From positions 372,001 through 436,000 of the forward strand of contig JAQFVV010006474.1 of assembly GCA_028023455.1 (NCBI GenBank): a stretch of DNA of 64,000 bases, written 5' to 3'. The notes beneath the pieces are model-generated. The model was not told the origin of the DNA, did not search any database, and saw nothing but the letters and a program-made list of their open reading frames with translations. A program made the position numbers and the translations under genes. This DNA comes from Epiperipatus broadwayi. Its lineage: Eukaryota; Onychophora; Udeonychophora; Euonychophora; Peripatidae. Below are positions 22,649 through 33,955 of the stretch, piece by piece (the stretch's first letter is position 1; each line of letters begins with the position of its first letter).

Positions 22649-24400
22649 TAATATTGGGTAAAAGCCTGAAATCCGGGCAAAGCCACTTGGAGCGTTGATG
22701 CTAGACAAAATCAATGAAATATAATGTTACCGGGCCGAAACTTTTTGTTTTTTATAATACAACGTGATTTTTTTTTTATCAATTAAATGAATTTTGATTT
22801 TATTTATAACATGATTTCTTTATTATTTAACAAATTGTTATATTAATTTTTATTGTTGTTTTTTTTTTTTGTAACCTCACATTTTTCTTTATTCCAATAA
22901 ATTTTGCTAATTTAATTTTGTGTACCTTTTATTTTGATGATTTTAAAACTTTGGACCGTTTCACGACGTCCAAAAATTTGTTTTAATCCCACCGCCGAAA
23001 AAATAGAATACAATTATTTGCGACTTGTTTAGACTTTATTCTACCTTTTCTTTTTTTGCTTGACTAAATTGTTTTTATTCTTATTATGAAATCGAAAGTA
23101 ACTTTCATGTTGTTGGGGGTTAAAAAATTGTTTTGAAACACCCACCCTCGCATCAAGAATTGTAACAAAAAGTCAAGACCTTTTTTTTTTTTGTTTTTAA
23201 AAAAAAAAAATTTTTTTTTTTGTTTCACTTTTGACTTTTGTTTATATTTCGTTCTACAATAAAAACAGCTTACTTTTTGGGGGGTCTTTCCATACTGTTA
23301 TTATTAACAAAAAGTACACCAAAAGAATCATTTATTTAAAACCCCGACCTTGTTTGAAATAGAATGCAATTATTTGGTAATTGTTTCCAATTTTTTTGCC
23401 CTTTTTTTTTTTGGTTGACAAAATTGTTTTTATCTTCTTATTAAATCAAAAGTAAGTTTTGGTGTTTTTTTGGGAATAAAAAATCATTTTCAAACTCCGA
23501 TACTCGGAAAAGTAATTGGAACAAAAAGTCCATAATTTCTGTTGATTTTCAACAACTTTTTTTTCTCAACCCTTTTGACTTTTATTTATATTTCTTTTGA
23601 ATTATCTTTTTTTTTGCCTTATAAAATAAACTGCTTTGGGGTGGGGGGGGTTGGGGTTCCTACTTTGATAGTATTAACAAAAAGGAGTCATTTCTTTTAA
23701 CCCCACTGAAAAAAAAAACATCATCCAAATACTTGTCAATTTCTAATGAAATCAAAAAAAAAAAGTACACATATTTGAACTTTTTGAACCGATTTATTAT
23801 TTTATTGCTGTAATAATCAAACAATCTGGTATTTGTGAGGACATTATGTGCCGGAAAAAAGAACAAAGTCTCCCTCACCTTTCTGTACTTGGCATTTGTG
23901 AAAAGTGTACAAATTGCATGTACTCCTCAGACATGTTATTGGTCTCATCTAGTTTTCACGCAGAAATGTGAGCTTTTGTCAAAGCATGTTGGAACATACC
24001 CTTTGCCAATTTTTTACATATTAACATTTTTTTAGGGAAGGGTGGGGACCGTATGACAATTATTAATGATTAACAACATTATTTAAATAGAAATGACATT
24101 ACTCTATTACGGAGATTTGAAAAAATGCTACTGCCTTAATATTTAAACACCCTCAAGTGATACAGTAATCAGCTATGAATAGAATGAATATGCATATATA
24201 GTTTCGAAGCACAAAACAGGCCGTAATATTTTTGTGCAATCTCATGTAAAGTGGCCTAGCAATGGGTTAATACAATACGTAAATGTTGTATTAGCCTGTA
24301 AGGCCAGCGGCGGCCGCTGAAACAGCATTTTTATGTGTTTTGACATGTAAACAGTGCCCCAAGCGGCTTTGCCCAGATTTCAGGCTTTTACCTAATATTG
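22649..24400. mobile_element. DNA transposon with 37-bp inverted repeats and 8-bp target duplication
   Basis: Ends are GGTAAAAGCCTGAAATCCGG.. (22657-22693) and its complement (24356-24392), 37 bp with four differences. Perfect 8-bp duplications TAATATTG flank the element at 22649-22656 and 24393-24400. The 1736-bp body has no transposase frame. It holds three head-to-tail units of about 355 bp, recognised by repeated landmarks: AACCCC.C.. then AATA.AATGCAATTATTTG, AAATTGTTTTTAT, AACAAAAAGTC. The right subterminal part has a GC-rich GCGGCGGCCGC. Eight-bp duplications occur in hAT, P and Merlin transposons; the terminal sequence does not decide among them. Confidence 0.85.
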
Positions 24401-24401
24401 T

Positions 24402-24985
24402 TATTGTTTTTGGTATATTTAGATACCTCACTTTAAAGCCAATTTATAACCCCCTATCTGTTCTTTAGTTTAGGAAGTTTATTAGCATTAAACTGGTATC
24501 TATAAAATATATAAAAACCAACATAATAATAAGAAATTCATTTAACTATGAAATGAATTAACTTGGGTTTAAACTCTCAGGATTTTTTATATAATAGAAT
24601 GCAGTAATAAATGACAGCTATTGATATATAAGTACATAACTTTCAGCTTTGAATACTATTTTTTTTCCTAATGAAGGCAAAAGTCAGAAATAGGTTTGAG
24701 GGTGGAAATACTATAGTGCTATATTATGTGGAGTTCAATTGATTAATCAAACTTACAGTATATAGTTCTAAAATGAAGAAAGCTGCTCCTACTTTTGTAA
24801 TACAAGTAGCATGTCTAAAGTTCACGAAAAGTATTTATCAAATTATAAAAATTAGTGACTTATTCTTCAGCACTAGTTAAGGCTATTATTTTTTTTATTA
24901 TATATAACAAGGTGCATATTATTTATGAAATTCTTATGAAGTTATGATACATAATATTTGTGTGGAAATATAAAATATAATCTTT
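24402..24985. other. AT-rich stretch, nothing recognised
   Basis: No supported feature. Confidence 0.5.
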
Positions 24986-25090
24986 TTTTCTCATGTGTCA
25001 AAGCATCGGCCGGGAAGCGAATCCGCAACCCCGGGACAACTGCTTGTAAGGCTGCTATGCTGACCACTCGACCACCAATGCTTGACAAAT
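24986..25090 (-). repeat. tRNA-Val-like element, copy 3 (best conserved)
   Basis: On the minus strand: TTGTCAAGCATTGGTGGTCG, a D-arm region GAGTGGTCAGCA, an anticodon arm with CTTACAA (anticodon TAC), GTCCCGGGG, a T arm opening with GCGGATTCGC, then CCCGGCCGATGCTTTGACA and CATGAGAAAAA. Acceptor GCATTGG/CCGATGC and T stem CCGGG/CCCGG pair well. The T loop is oversized by about eight bases. GTCAA and TTGAC extend the acceptor stem outward. Similar elements at 4881, 10634 and 37196 make this a dispersed family. Confidence 0.75.
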
Positions 25091-25094
25091 ATAA

Positions 25095-26005
25095 TCTTTT
25101 GACCTTAAAAACCAAAACCATGTAAAAACACTTCAGTAAACAATTATATATATATCAGACTTTAATAAGCAATTTCATTAGCTGTCTTAAGAATTATTCA
25201 AGCAAAACATTTTTTTTATTGAAGTGTGTGTTTAACTGACAAAGAGGTTAATAAAAAAATAGTCTTTAAAATGTCAAGAAATCAAGAAAATTAATGACTA
25301 AAAATGTTAATGACATAAGACCGTTTATCAATTGCTTCTGTTGACCTGTTAATTACCTAAAAGCCATTACAATTTCATTTATATTTTTAGATAAAATGTA
25401 TCTTAAAATTTTGCTTGATGATTTTTGAAAATGCTGAACTTTTATTAAAACTTCAAAGATTAAATTTGATGATTTATTTTAATACATATATAAAGGTAAC
25501 ATGACCTTTAAATTGCCTACTACAATTAAAGACCTCTTTAGCAACGGAGTAAAAAACATTTCCCATCTGGTTAGACTGCTGATAGGTGATGAGAAAATAC
25601 TTTTTTTTCTTATTTATTAATAGATTATTTATTGCTGAGGAATATGAACTTCAAATAAACTTTTATCAATAATATATTTTGATATTTATAAAATACTTAA
25701 AAATAAAGATTATACACTTTTCAATATATTTAAAAAAGGTATTTATGCACATATTCGGGTGAGCACATTTATACTATTCCCATTACGGTGGACCAGGTGT
25801 ACTTTTATGTACGGTTCAAACACAAGAAGACACCTAATATATTTAGAACAAAATAGATATTATAAGCATAAGGGATGAAAAAATTTCACCAACTAACATT
25901 TATTCAGATACTGGTCACCAATGCGACTCCATTAAATTTATGACATGACCCACTATTATAAAACGATAACTAGAAAATTAAAACCATTAATGCAAGGATG
26001 TACAT
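25095..26005. other. AT-rich stretch, nothing recognised
   Basis: No supported feature. Confidence 0.5.
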
Positions 26006-26009
26006 ATTG

Positions 26010-26625
26010 TAATAAAATAGGGTAAATAGAATGAACCTGGGGTGATGGAAAAATCATCATCAATCTCAGTTCAACAAGATATTTCAATTATAATTAATTT
26101 AATTAGTGAAACAATATATTTTTAAAAATACAAGTAATATTTAAAGGAATGATATTCAAGATATTATTCAATATCAAAAAATATATAAGAAAGATAAGAT
26201 ATTAAATATAACAAAAAATATATAAGTAATATTATAAGAGAGCATGAGATCATGAAATCTATGTGAGAGATCAGCCCAGTTAACTCCTTATAACAACTAA
26301 AGGTATCATTAAATATAAAATCCACCAGCATTATCAATAAGTAAAAGTATGTATAAGTAATAATTAAAGAAATAACCATTCATCATCATGAATAATCAAC
26401 AATCAAAATAAATCAACACTCAATATTGTGACTGGAGTTGAAATGGGCCTACTGTAGACCAGGCTAACTAGTGAGCATCTGCGAGCTTGGAGAATTTATT
26501 TAAACATAATTTGGATACACAAACTAAGTGCTCATCCATTAGAATAAATAATAATTAAAAATAATAATGCTGGAATATTAAAACATGCTGATCATCATCA
26601 ATGCTCTGGCCACTTACTACCATTA
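26010..26625. repeat. Dispersed repeat family G, copy 2
   Basis: Colinear with 7905-8535 but without the large AT hairpin: GAATGAACCTGGGG, AGAGCATGAGATCATG, ACTGGAGTTGAAATGGGCC, TAGACCAGGCTAACTAGTGA, ACACAAACTAAGTGCTCATC, AAACATGCTGATCATCATC. The nature of the family is unknown. Confidence 0.6.
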
Positions 26626-26819
26626 GGGTACTGGCCAACTATAAATTTAAATTCTAATAGAGACTAAACTAAAATAAAATGTGATGCATGTGCTTTAAAG
26701 AATATACACTTAGTGTCAAAACCAGGTCAATGTCATAATGGAATGCCCATTAAGCACTAAGTGCATTCCCATTTATATATCAGACCATTATGCACTAATT
26801 TAGCTCAGAGAACATAAGC

Positions 26820-27092
26820 TCTATTATTGTATTGGGACTAAGAGATGATATAATAAATATAATAATCTAATGATAATAGATGGACAATTGTAATTTTAAA
26901 CTGGATTCCAAGAGATTGTAAAAGACCCAGAAAGTGACCACATGTGAGATGGATAGATAAAATAAGAAAGTGTGCAGGGATGATGTGGAGAAGAGAAGCT
27001 AAAGATCGGAGAAGATGGATTAAACTTGAGAGACCATCCTGCAGTGGATTGATAATAGTTGATAATGATGATGATGATAATGAATAATCTAA
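26820..27092 (+). mobile_element. GAT-tailed LINE 3' fragment with internal deletion
   Basis: Matches the coding strand of the copy at 9031-9480: TTGGGACTAAGAGATGA (the MLGVTKRDR region), then, after a deletion, GATAATAGATGGACAATTG (the DDNRWTI region), CTGGATTCCAAGAGATTG, GACCACATGTGAGATGG, and a 3' end TGCAGTGGATTGATAATAGT with a GATGATGATGAT tail. No open frame remains. Confidence 0.75.
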
Positions 27093-27094
27093 AA

Positions 27095-27585
27095 CATGAG
27101 AATTAAATCATTGGAATAATTTTAACAATAAGATACAAGTTTATTAATAACAATAAAAAATAATAATAAGATCTGTAGAATTTGGCTGTGCACATCTAAG
27201 CTTTCTGATTTTGATTACCAAACAAAATTCAAATTATTACATTTATTTTACAGTACTTCTTGATGGGTTTTTATACAACACATATCAATATGAACACAGA
27301 TGTGTATTTATAATATACAATGAATACATATTTGAATTGACATTTAATAATAAAAAAAATGATTAAAATTTACATATGTGTTGATTAATATAAAAACAAA
27401 TTTTAATTTACTACATTGTGATAAAGGTATGTTCCAATATACAGCACCTATATATATTCACACCAACAAACATGTGGTAGAATGTTTTCCTGAAGGTTTG
27501 TGATGATGGCATTCTAGTTGTATTTTTATATTGTACTATTTCCATCATCTAATAAGTGTATTGAATGTCTTTAGAAAAATTTAAC
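27095..27585. other. AT-rich stretch, nothing recognised
   Basis: No supported feature. Confidence 0.5.
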
Positions 27586-27589
27586 TTTA

Positions 27590-27895
27590 TTGAAATATTC
27601 CAAATATCTTCAACTATTAGTAATAGCACATCAAACAGTTTAGTATATGCACAATGTTTTGAGAGGTATTATTTTTTCCTCTTGTTCAGGTGTTACTGGT
27701 TTGAGCAGTGACAGTACTGGCATGGGATTTGAACCTGAGTTCTTAGATTCTTGAATATTGAATTTTAAGGTAATGCTCTAACCAACTGAGCATCCTGTCA
27801 AAGGCAACAGTCTGTAATAATTTTATATACTTATCTATGAGGTTCTTCTGATTTCTCCACTTTTTCTAAGAGCAAAATTGATTAGTGGTTTCCAT
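27590..27895 (-). repeat. Dispersed repeat family C, tRNA-derived SINE-like (better copy)
   Basis: On the minus strand, around 27800-27690, the order is ATGCTCAGTTGGTTAGAGC (a good A-box/D-arm) followed about 45 bases later by GGTTCAAATCCC (a B-box). This is an RNA polymerase III internal promoter in tRNA order. A non-tRNA body flanks it on both sides and is shared with 5580-5830. It directly adjoins the Penelope-like element's 3' side. Confidence 0.65.
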
Positions 27896-27939
27896 ACATT
27901 ATATATAGTGACACTAGGTTAGCATATGGTATTTTTTAC

Positions 27940-29640
27940 CATTGTCATGTGAGCAGCTTCTTTAAATTTTCTTCTTTGTACCTTTTTTCTCTGTCCAATA
28001 TGTTTGTACTTTCCCTATTGAACATATGTTCATTAGCACATAATGTTCTGCTACCTTAGATACTTCTGTTTTCTCTCTTATAATCATCAATTTGCACTCT
28101 TGAAAGTGTTTTTCAATGGGATATTTCATCTCACCAATAAATGTTCTTCCACATTCATATGGTATTTCATAGATGCAGTTTTTCTTTTCATCATTTCAAG
28201 TTTAGGCTTTGTAGATGTTAGAATTCCTCATAGTGTGGTATGGTTTTGGAAAACTGTTCTGATGTTATATTGATTGTAGATTTTCCTTAATTTGTCTACT
28301 ATCCTTGATGTATGAGTACATTACAGTATCAATAACTGTCTTTTCTCTTCATGGTTATTTTTGTTGTCTATTTAACATTTTCTTAATAACAGCTGATGGT
28401 TAACAATTTTTCGTAAGAGTTTGTTCTATGTAGATCTTTTTTTTTTCCAAATCACTGGTTTCTCAACAAAAAGCTTTTGCTTTGTTCCACAGTGGTAGTA
28501 TAACTCCATGATTTATGTTTCTGGTGTGATTGTGTGTATAGGCTATGTATTTTCCTGTATGTGTAGATTTTCAGTAAATTGTAATTTTGATTTTGCTATG
28601 AAGGAGTCTTGTCACAAGAACATCTAAGAAAGTCAATTTTTGTTCCTGTTCTGATTCTATTTTGAATTTAATTTAAGGGGATATATCGTTGGTGTTTCCA
28701 GAAAGTGTGTATCAGTGCTTCACCATGTGGCTATACAACAAATATATCTTCCACATAGTGAATCCAAACTTTAGGTGGATATGGAGTAGTTTTATGGCTA
28801 AGGTTTCAAGTTCTTCCATGTAAATATTGCTTATCAGGGTAGACAATGATGAGCCCATGGCCATTCCTTGATTTTGTTTGAAGAATTTTGTGTTATATTG
28901 AAAGTAGATTGTTTTATGCAGAATGTTAATAGTTCATTATACTACCAACAGTAAGAGCTGTTCTGTTTGTAAACTATTATCACCATTTAATCTTTTCCTT
29001 ACAATAGATAATGCTTCATCACATAGTACATTTATGAATAAAAATTCTGCATCAAAGCTTACGAGTAAATCAGTTCTTTCAATTTTCATGTTCTTGATTA
29101 ATTCTACAAAGAGTTTAGAATCCCTCACAAAAGACTGTGTCTTGTATGTCAAATGACTTAGAACTAAATCTTGCCAAATTTTGGAAAGGTGAATCTCTAG
29201 AACTAACAATAGGTCTTAATGGAACATGATCCTTATGGATTTTAAATAGACCATAAAGATGAGGAATTTTGCTGAAATATGATGTTATGATGTTTTCTGA
29301 GTAATGCTTGTAATTTTGTTTCTGTACTCAGTATTGGATTTTTTGACTTTTCTATATTGGCCTGCTATGAGGAGTTCTTGTATTTTGTTGTCATAACAGT
29401 TATATCCACTATAACTGTTGTATTGCTTTAGTCAGCAGGGAGAATGCTTTCCTCTCACCATAGCATGTTTGACTTCAATTTTTGTTGCTTGTCTTCTTTT
29501 TATTCTCCAGCATAATTCTTCTGCCTTTTCTGATGATATTTTTTTAAAAATGAACATATTTGAATTGTCATAAAATAAAAGTACATGATTAAATAACGTA
29601 TTTATCGTACATGTGTGTGCATATGGAATTGCAGTCACGC
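27940..29640 (-). mobile_element. Penelope-like element, decayed: RT plus GIY-YIG endonuclease
   Basis: Minus-strand reading, with frameshifts, gives the Penelope protein order. At 29640-29430 is EKAEELCWRIKRRQATK (N-terminal region), then IQELLIAGQYRKVKK. At 29160-28940 is KTQSFVRDSKLFVELIKNMK followed by LLVSFDAEFLFINV, the Penelope RT block (usually DILVSFDVVSLFTNVP). At 28890-28800 is QNQGMAMGSSLS then ISNIYMEELE, and near 28750 YVEDIFVV, the catalytic YVDD box with Asp changed to Glu. At about 28175-28100 is CIYEIPYECGRTFIG, the GIY-YIG endonuclease core (GIY..YIG), followed by NILDREKRYKEENLK. Penelope elements use this RT and endonuclease to copy themselves into new sites. Stops and shifts make this copy dead. 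Confidence 0.85.
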
Positions 29641-29734
29641 ACTAATGTCCATATCATATATTTCATTTTTGTCAAAAAAAATTATTAATTTTACATTTTT
29701 CCTAATTAATTCCATTTGGAAAATATATATAAAT

Positions 29735-29780
29735 TTCCAACAGCCAAACTCTCCATACAGTAGTGGTGATCATGTGATAT
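29735..29780. repeat. Family B pieces beside the Penelope-like element
   Basis: CCAAACTCTCCATACAGTAG matches the family B interior (GCAAAACTCTCCATACAGTA). The adjoining GTGGTGATCATGTGATA is the complement of the family B left edge (TATCACATGATCACCA type). The two pieces are in opposite orientation. Their position just 5' of the Penelope remnant suggests that family B is its terminal repeat. Confidence 0.45.
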
Positions 29781-30089
29781 ACAAATTTCATTGATTATTT
29801 TATAATAAGTTCTATTCTTTAGTGATTAGTTTTCTCTTTTTTTTCTTTTAGAAAAAAGTATTATCAACATTTTTGTTGCTTTTAAAAAATATAAAATCAA
29901 TAAATTAAATCTTTATCCTTAAATTTTTAATCCAAGCAAAATTATTTGATGGTATTTTTAAAATGTTATTTTTAAGAAAGAAATTATTTAAATTTTCATA
30001 TATCATTATATATGTGTGTGTGTTATTCACTTTTGGAAATATGTTTATTTATGCTTCTCTGCTTATATATAAAATAGCATATGTATAAT

Positions 30090-30470
30090 TAATTTGTCAT
30101 CCACTGATGATTCCTCTGGGAAAGCTGGTACACTGGATTGTCATCATTGAGATAGGTATAACTCAGGTAAGTTAATCTACAGTGATTTTCTTTCTGTCTA
30201 GGATTGTTCCAGGCAAGCAGCTGTCTTGACTACACTTAAACAGGCTATTGAATACAGCAGAGGGTCAAGCTTCATGTGAATCAAAACTCCACCATGGCGA
30301 ATTAGTAGACTACTGCTGGATGTACTGTCTCAAATTCAGTTACATCTGCTTTATGGTAGTATATCTGTATAGCTCTGGAAACTGTATCTACAGTCTTCTC
30401 TTTCTGGCCAGCTATTTACTGCCATCTACAGCAAATTATTAGCCAACTCTTCTGGTCAGCTCTCATAAAA
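30090..30470. other. Less AT-rich block with a degenerate hammerhead-like motif
   Basis: Composition is more balanced than the surroundings. At 30097-30155 ATCCA-CTGATGA-TTCC..GG-GAAA-GC..TGGAT resembles a hammerhead with stem I AUCCA/UGGAU. Stem II is short and the expected UH before the return strand is AC, so the match is incomplete. Downstream CCAGCTATTTACTGCCATCT and related words recur loosely. No protein domain is recognised in the 64-codon frame at 30248. Confidence 0.3.
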
Positions 30471-30479
30471 ACATTAGCC

Positions 30480-31795
30480 AATCTAAAAACCAGAGTAATC
30501 TTTTTATCAACTTCTTTTATAATAGTAGGGTGGAGGTGACAAAAAAACATTAATCTTTTCATATCTTTGCCTTTTAATTAAAAACTGCTTTTGAAAGCAA
30601 CTTTGAAATTTTACCAAAGGTGTGATCTACATGTTTTACTTAGATAGACAATTATATAAAATCATTAATTAAAAGATTTTCAAAAATAGATAATATAAAT
30701 TTTTACAATTATCAGATCTATTGCAATAAAACATGCTTGTTTTTTTAATTTCAAAATCAGAATACTAATACAATATTAGTATTTATTTAGACCTTTTAAA
30801 GCTGTTTAATTTATAATAAAATTTCATTTTAAATTCCGAATTATTTAATCCTTTATAGCTGTTATTATTCCCAGTGACATGTGTTTATTTCTACTTTTCC
30901 TTTCAACTATATATATATCTGTACGTACATATTATGTTATTGTGTGTTATATAACAGTCCTGTCACAATAGAAAGATGTAAAATTCTATGCAACAGACAG
31001 AAAATGTTAAGCTGCTTTCAAGATTGAACTTTTTTCTGTTACTAATAGATTTGTACTTTTTCCCATCTTTAGTATGGGATAAGGATACAAAGTATAATGT
31101 AAATCACATATCTTCCTTTATTTAAAACCTCATAGTCTTTTTTACTCTATCCTATGTATATGGTGCTAAGTACTATTTTGTAAACTTAAAGCTCAATAAA
31201 GCCTTTTGAAACTAAATTTGCAATGTTATATATATTTAGCAGATTTGATTACAAGTAATATATATATATCAGAAATGATTATTTTAAAGCCATCGTTTAT
31301 TGTTAATAATAGTTTCTTTTTTAATTAACAATATTTTTTTTCATAAACTAAACTAAATTAATATTTAATCGTTATTGTCTTTCTATTTTTTTATTTTCTA
31401 TGATCTTTTTAAAAAACAATAAGAGAAAAATAGTTTGCTATGCTATAAGTAAATATTTTTAAAAAAAGTTAAGATAAATAAAAAATATTTGTAAAATAAA
31501 TTCACTTTTAATATTAATTTATTGCCTAACAAAAATATAACATTGTTATTGTTTAGAAATCGCATTGATCTATTTTTAAAATATAACAAAAACATATCTT
31601 TCATATGTATATAATAGTAAATGACATTTTCTATACTTTCTCGTGGATTGCATCTAGGGTGCTAATGTGTTCCTTCTGTCAGACTTTAGATTTTCTCATT
31701 AACACTATTTAAAATTATTTATTAGACGTGATTTTTTTTTCATATAAATTTCTATAGTTTAGTTCTTGGAATTTGATGGATTTATATAGGAATCA
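30480..31795. other. AT-rich stretch, nothing recognised
   Basis: No supported feature in 1.3 kb. Confidence 0.5.
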
Positions 31796-31798
31796 ATT

Positions 31799-32394
31799 AT
31801 TTAGATTAGGGATCGGCAAACTACGGAATGTGGCTCCTTGATCCCAATCTGAAGATCCTTTTTATCATGATAAACAAAGAAACCATGGTGGGGGGTTGGG
31901 GGGGGGGGTTGGAGAGTTTTGTTGGGGTGGGGGGTTTTATTATGGGGGTGGGGTTTTTTAGAGGGGGGGGGGGTTTTGGGGGGGGGGGGGGATAAATGCT
32001 TTTATTTCCTCTAAAAACCTATAAATAAATATTTTGATTACTTTACAAAAAAAGAAAAGAATATGTATTACAACATTGTTTCTTGAATTCGGCCTCATTA
32101 TTGAATAGTAATTATTGTATATGATAGTAAATAGTTAAATATTAAAAATTTGTGAATATATCAAACTGTCAAAATAATGTTTTTATTTATTTTTTTAAAA
32201 AATGTATATTTGTTGAGTGCAGGTTTCATTATGTTCTATTACTAAATAAATATTCAAATATATTCAAAGCCATTCAGAAATTCATATTTTTCATGAAACA
32301 TATGTTTTATCTCTATTACAATGAGTGTGTGTGTGGGGGGGGGGTAAACTAAATGATTTTTCATGTTAAAAAGTTTGCCAACCCTGGCATAGAT
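31799..32394. mobile_element. Non-autonomous hAT-like transposon (MITE)
   Basis: The left end TAGGGATCGGCAAACT (31807) is the complement, with one gap, of the right end AGTTTGCCAACCCTG (ending 32386). The AGGG-TCGGCAAACTACGG type of terminus followed by GTGGCTCCTTGATCCC is characteristic of a widespread animal hAT group. Flanks ATTTAGAT (31799-31806) and GCATAGAT (32387-32394) agree at five of eight positions, compatible with an aged 8-bp target duplication. The 580-bp body has no transposase frame and contains G-rich runs. Confidence 0.75.
31888..31992 (+). repeat. G-run cluster with quadruplex potential
   Basis: About 100 bases with many G runs, several of 5 to 13, separated by short T-rich gaps, inside the hAT-like element. 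Another G run lies at 32334-32343. In an otherwise AT-rich window this strand asymmetry is striking. Any effect on DNA or RNA structure is an inference. Confidence 0.85.
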
Positions 32395-33045
32395 AGCTAA
32401 AAAAATGAAACCATTTGCTACTTTTATAAGTCAAATGAAGTTAAAAAAGATATGTGTTATTTATTTCAAAATGATAAAATAATTTTGTTTTAATAAACAA
32501 ACAATATTTTTAAATACTTATGTTTTAAAATATATGTTGTTTAATCCTAAATTACATAAAAAATTTGCAACTGCAGCAAATTTGTATTGTTTTGTATAAA
32601 AATATTGTAGAAAATACATGTTTTTAAACCAATATATATTAAAATAATGAAAAAATGTTGAATAATTACAAACAAAAAATTCATAAAAATATATGGTCCT
32701 GCAAGAAGTAAAAAGACATATCTAATTCTTTTAATTTATTTTTTAAATCTATATATTATTTGCTTTGCAAAGTAGCACACTAAATACTTTTATAGAGAAA
32801 TTATCATTGATATAGATATTCTTAAAAAAAGACTCTCTTCAATTTTAAACAGACATACTCTTAAATAAGTGCATTTACATTCAATTCGGAGTTTATTTTT
32901 TTAACTCAATATTATTTTCAGTTTAGTTTAATGATACATAATAGTTTTTGTTATCATTTTTGATAGTATCACTATTATTATTATTATTATTATTATTTAA
33001 ATGTTGATTATTTATTTCGATTAAATTACTATTTATATCTTATTT
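32395..33045. other. AT-rich stretch with an (ATT)n run
   Basis: Nothing coding. An ATT trinucleotide array lies at about 32969-32998. Confidence 0.6.
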
Positions 33046-33437
33046 AGAACGGATTTGAACTCAGACTTGCAAGCTTTCTACAACTATCCAATCCATCTTA
33101 TACAATCGATACACATCCACATACATATGAAAAAGATAATAATCTCCAATATATATATTATGCTGAACCAGCACTCATCAGTTGGTCCAGATCATCATCT
33201 TCCACCCATTATATATAATCAGTGCTATGTTTATATTAAGACAGCAAATCTTCATACTTTAATGGACAGTCTTCTATCTTCTCTACCCTCCAACTCTTCA
33301 GCCATCCATATTAAAAAATGATGGTAGATCACTCAAAGCCCTTGTTGATGCCAATATTGGTGACATACCCATGTTGACAAGTATGAAGATTTGCTATCTT
33401 AATATAAACTGAACACCAATTATATATGTGTGCAGGT

Positions 33438-33503
33438 GATGGTAATCTGGGCCAACTGATGAGTGCTGGTTCAGTGTGAAATTTGTATATTGGATCATTT
33501 ATC
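33438..33503 (+). ncRNA. Candidate hammerhead ribozyme, family A
   Basis: CTGATGA (33456-33462), stem II GTGCTG-GTT-CAGTGT, GAAA (33478-33481), a short AU-rich stem III segment TTTGTATA, then TTGG (33490-33493), which pairs with CCAA just before the core to form stem I. The outer stem I is imperfect. All core residues are present. The predicted scissile position follows A33489, an AUA-type site, which hammerheads accept though less commonly than GUC. Confidence 0.65.
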
Positions 33504-33889
33504 CTTTTTGCATGTACATGGTCATATGTATCAGTTGTAAGTGAATATCTGTAGGGATCTTGGAAAGTCTGAGTTCAAATCCCTTCTAATTTACATTAAG
33601 TTCAGTATAGATATATTTGTATTTAAATATTACATATTCAGCTTGTATTTTGCCCCTTCTTCTGTGTATTTAAATGGGCATATTAAGCTCATATATATGA
33701 AGGGTCAGAGTGGCTTAAAGTCAACATGGGTATGACAATCAACAAGGGCTTTGAGTATTCCATTATCAGATTTTCAATGATATAAATGGCTGAAGAGTTG
33801 GAGGGTGGAGAAGATTGGAGCCTGCCCATTAAATTATAACAATTGGCTATCTTAATATAAACTGAACATTTATTATATATGTATGGGGG

Positions 33890-33955
33890 AGATTATAATC
33901 TGGAACAACTGATGAGTGTTGGTTCAGCATGAAATACATATATTGGAAATCATTT
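33890..33955 (+). ncRNA. Candidate hammerhead ribozyme, family A, second of tandem pair
   Basis: CTGATGA (33909-33915), stem II GTGTTG-GTT-CAGCAT, GAAA (33931-33934), TACATATA, TTGG (33943-33946). Upstream AGATTATAATCT could itself fold or pair with the AAATCATTT after the core. CAA/UUG closes stem I, with one mismatch next to it. Core residues are complete. Confidence 0.65.
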
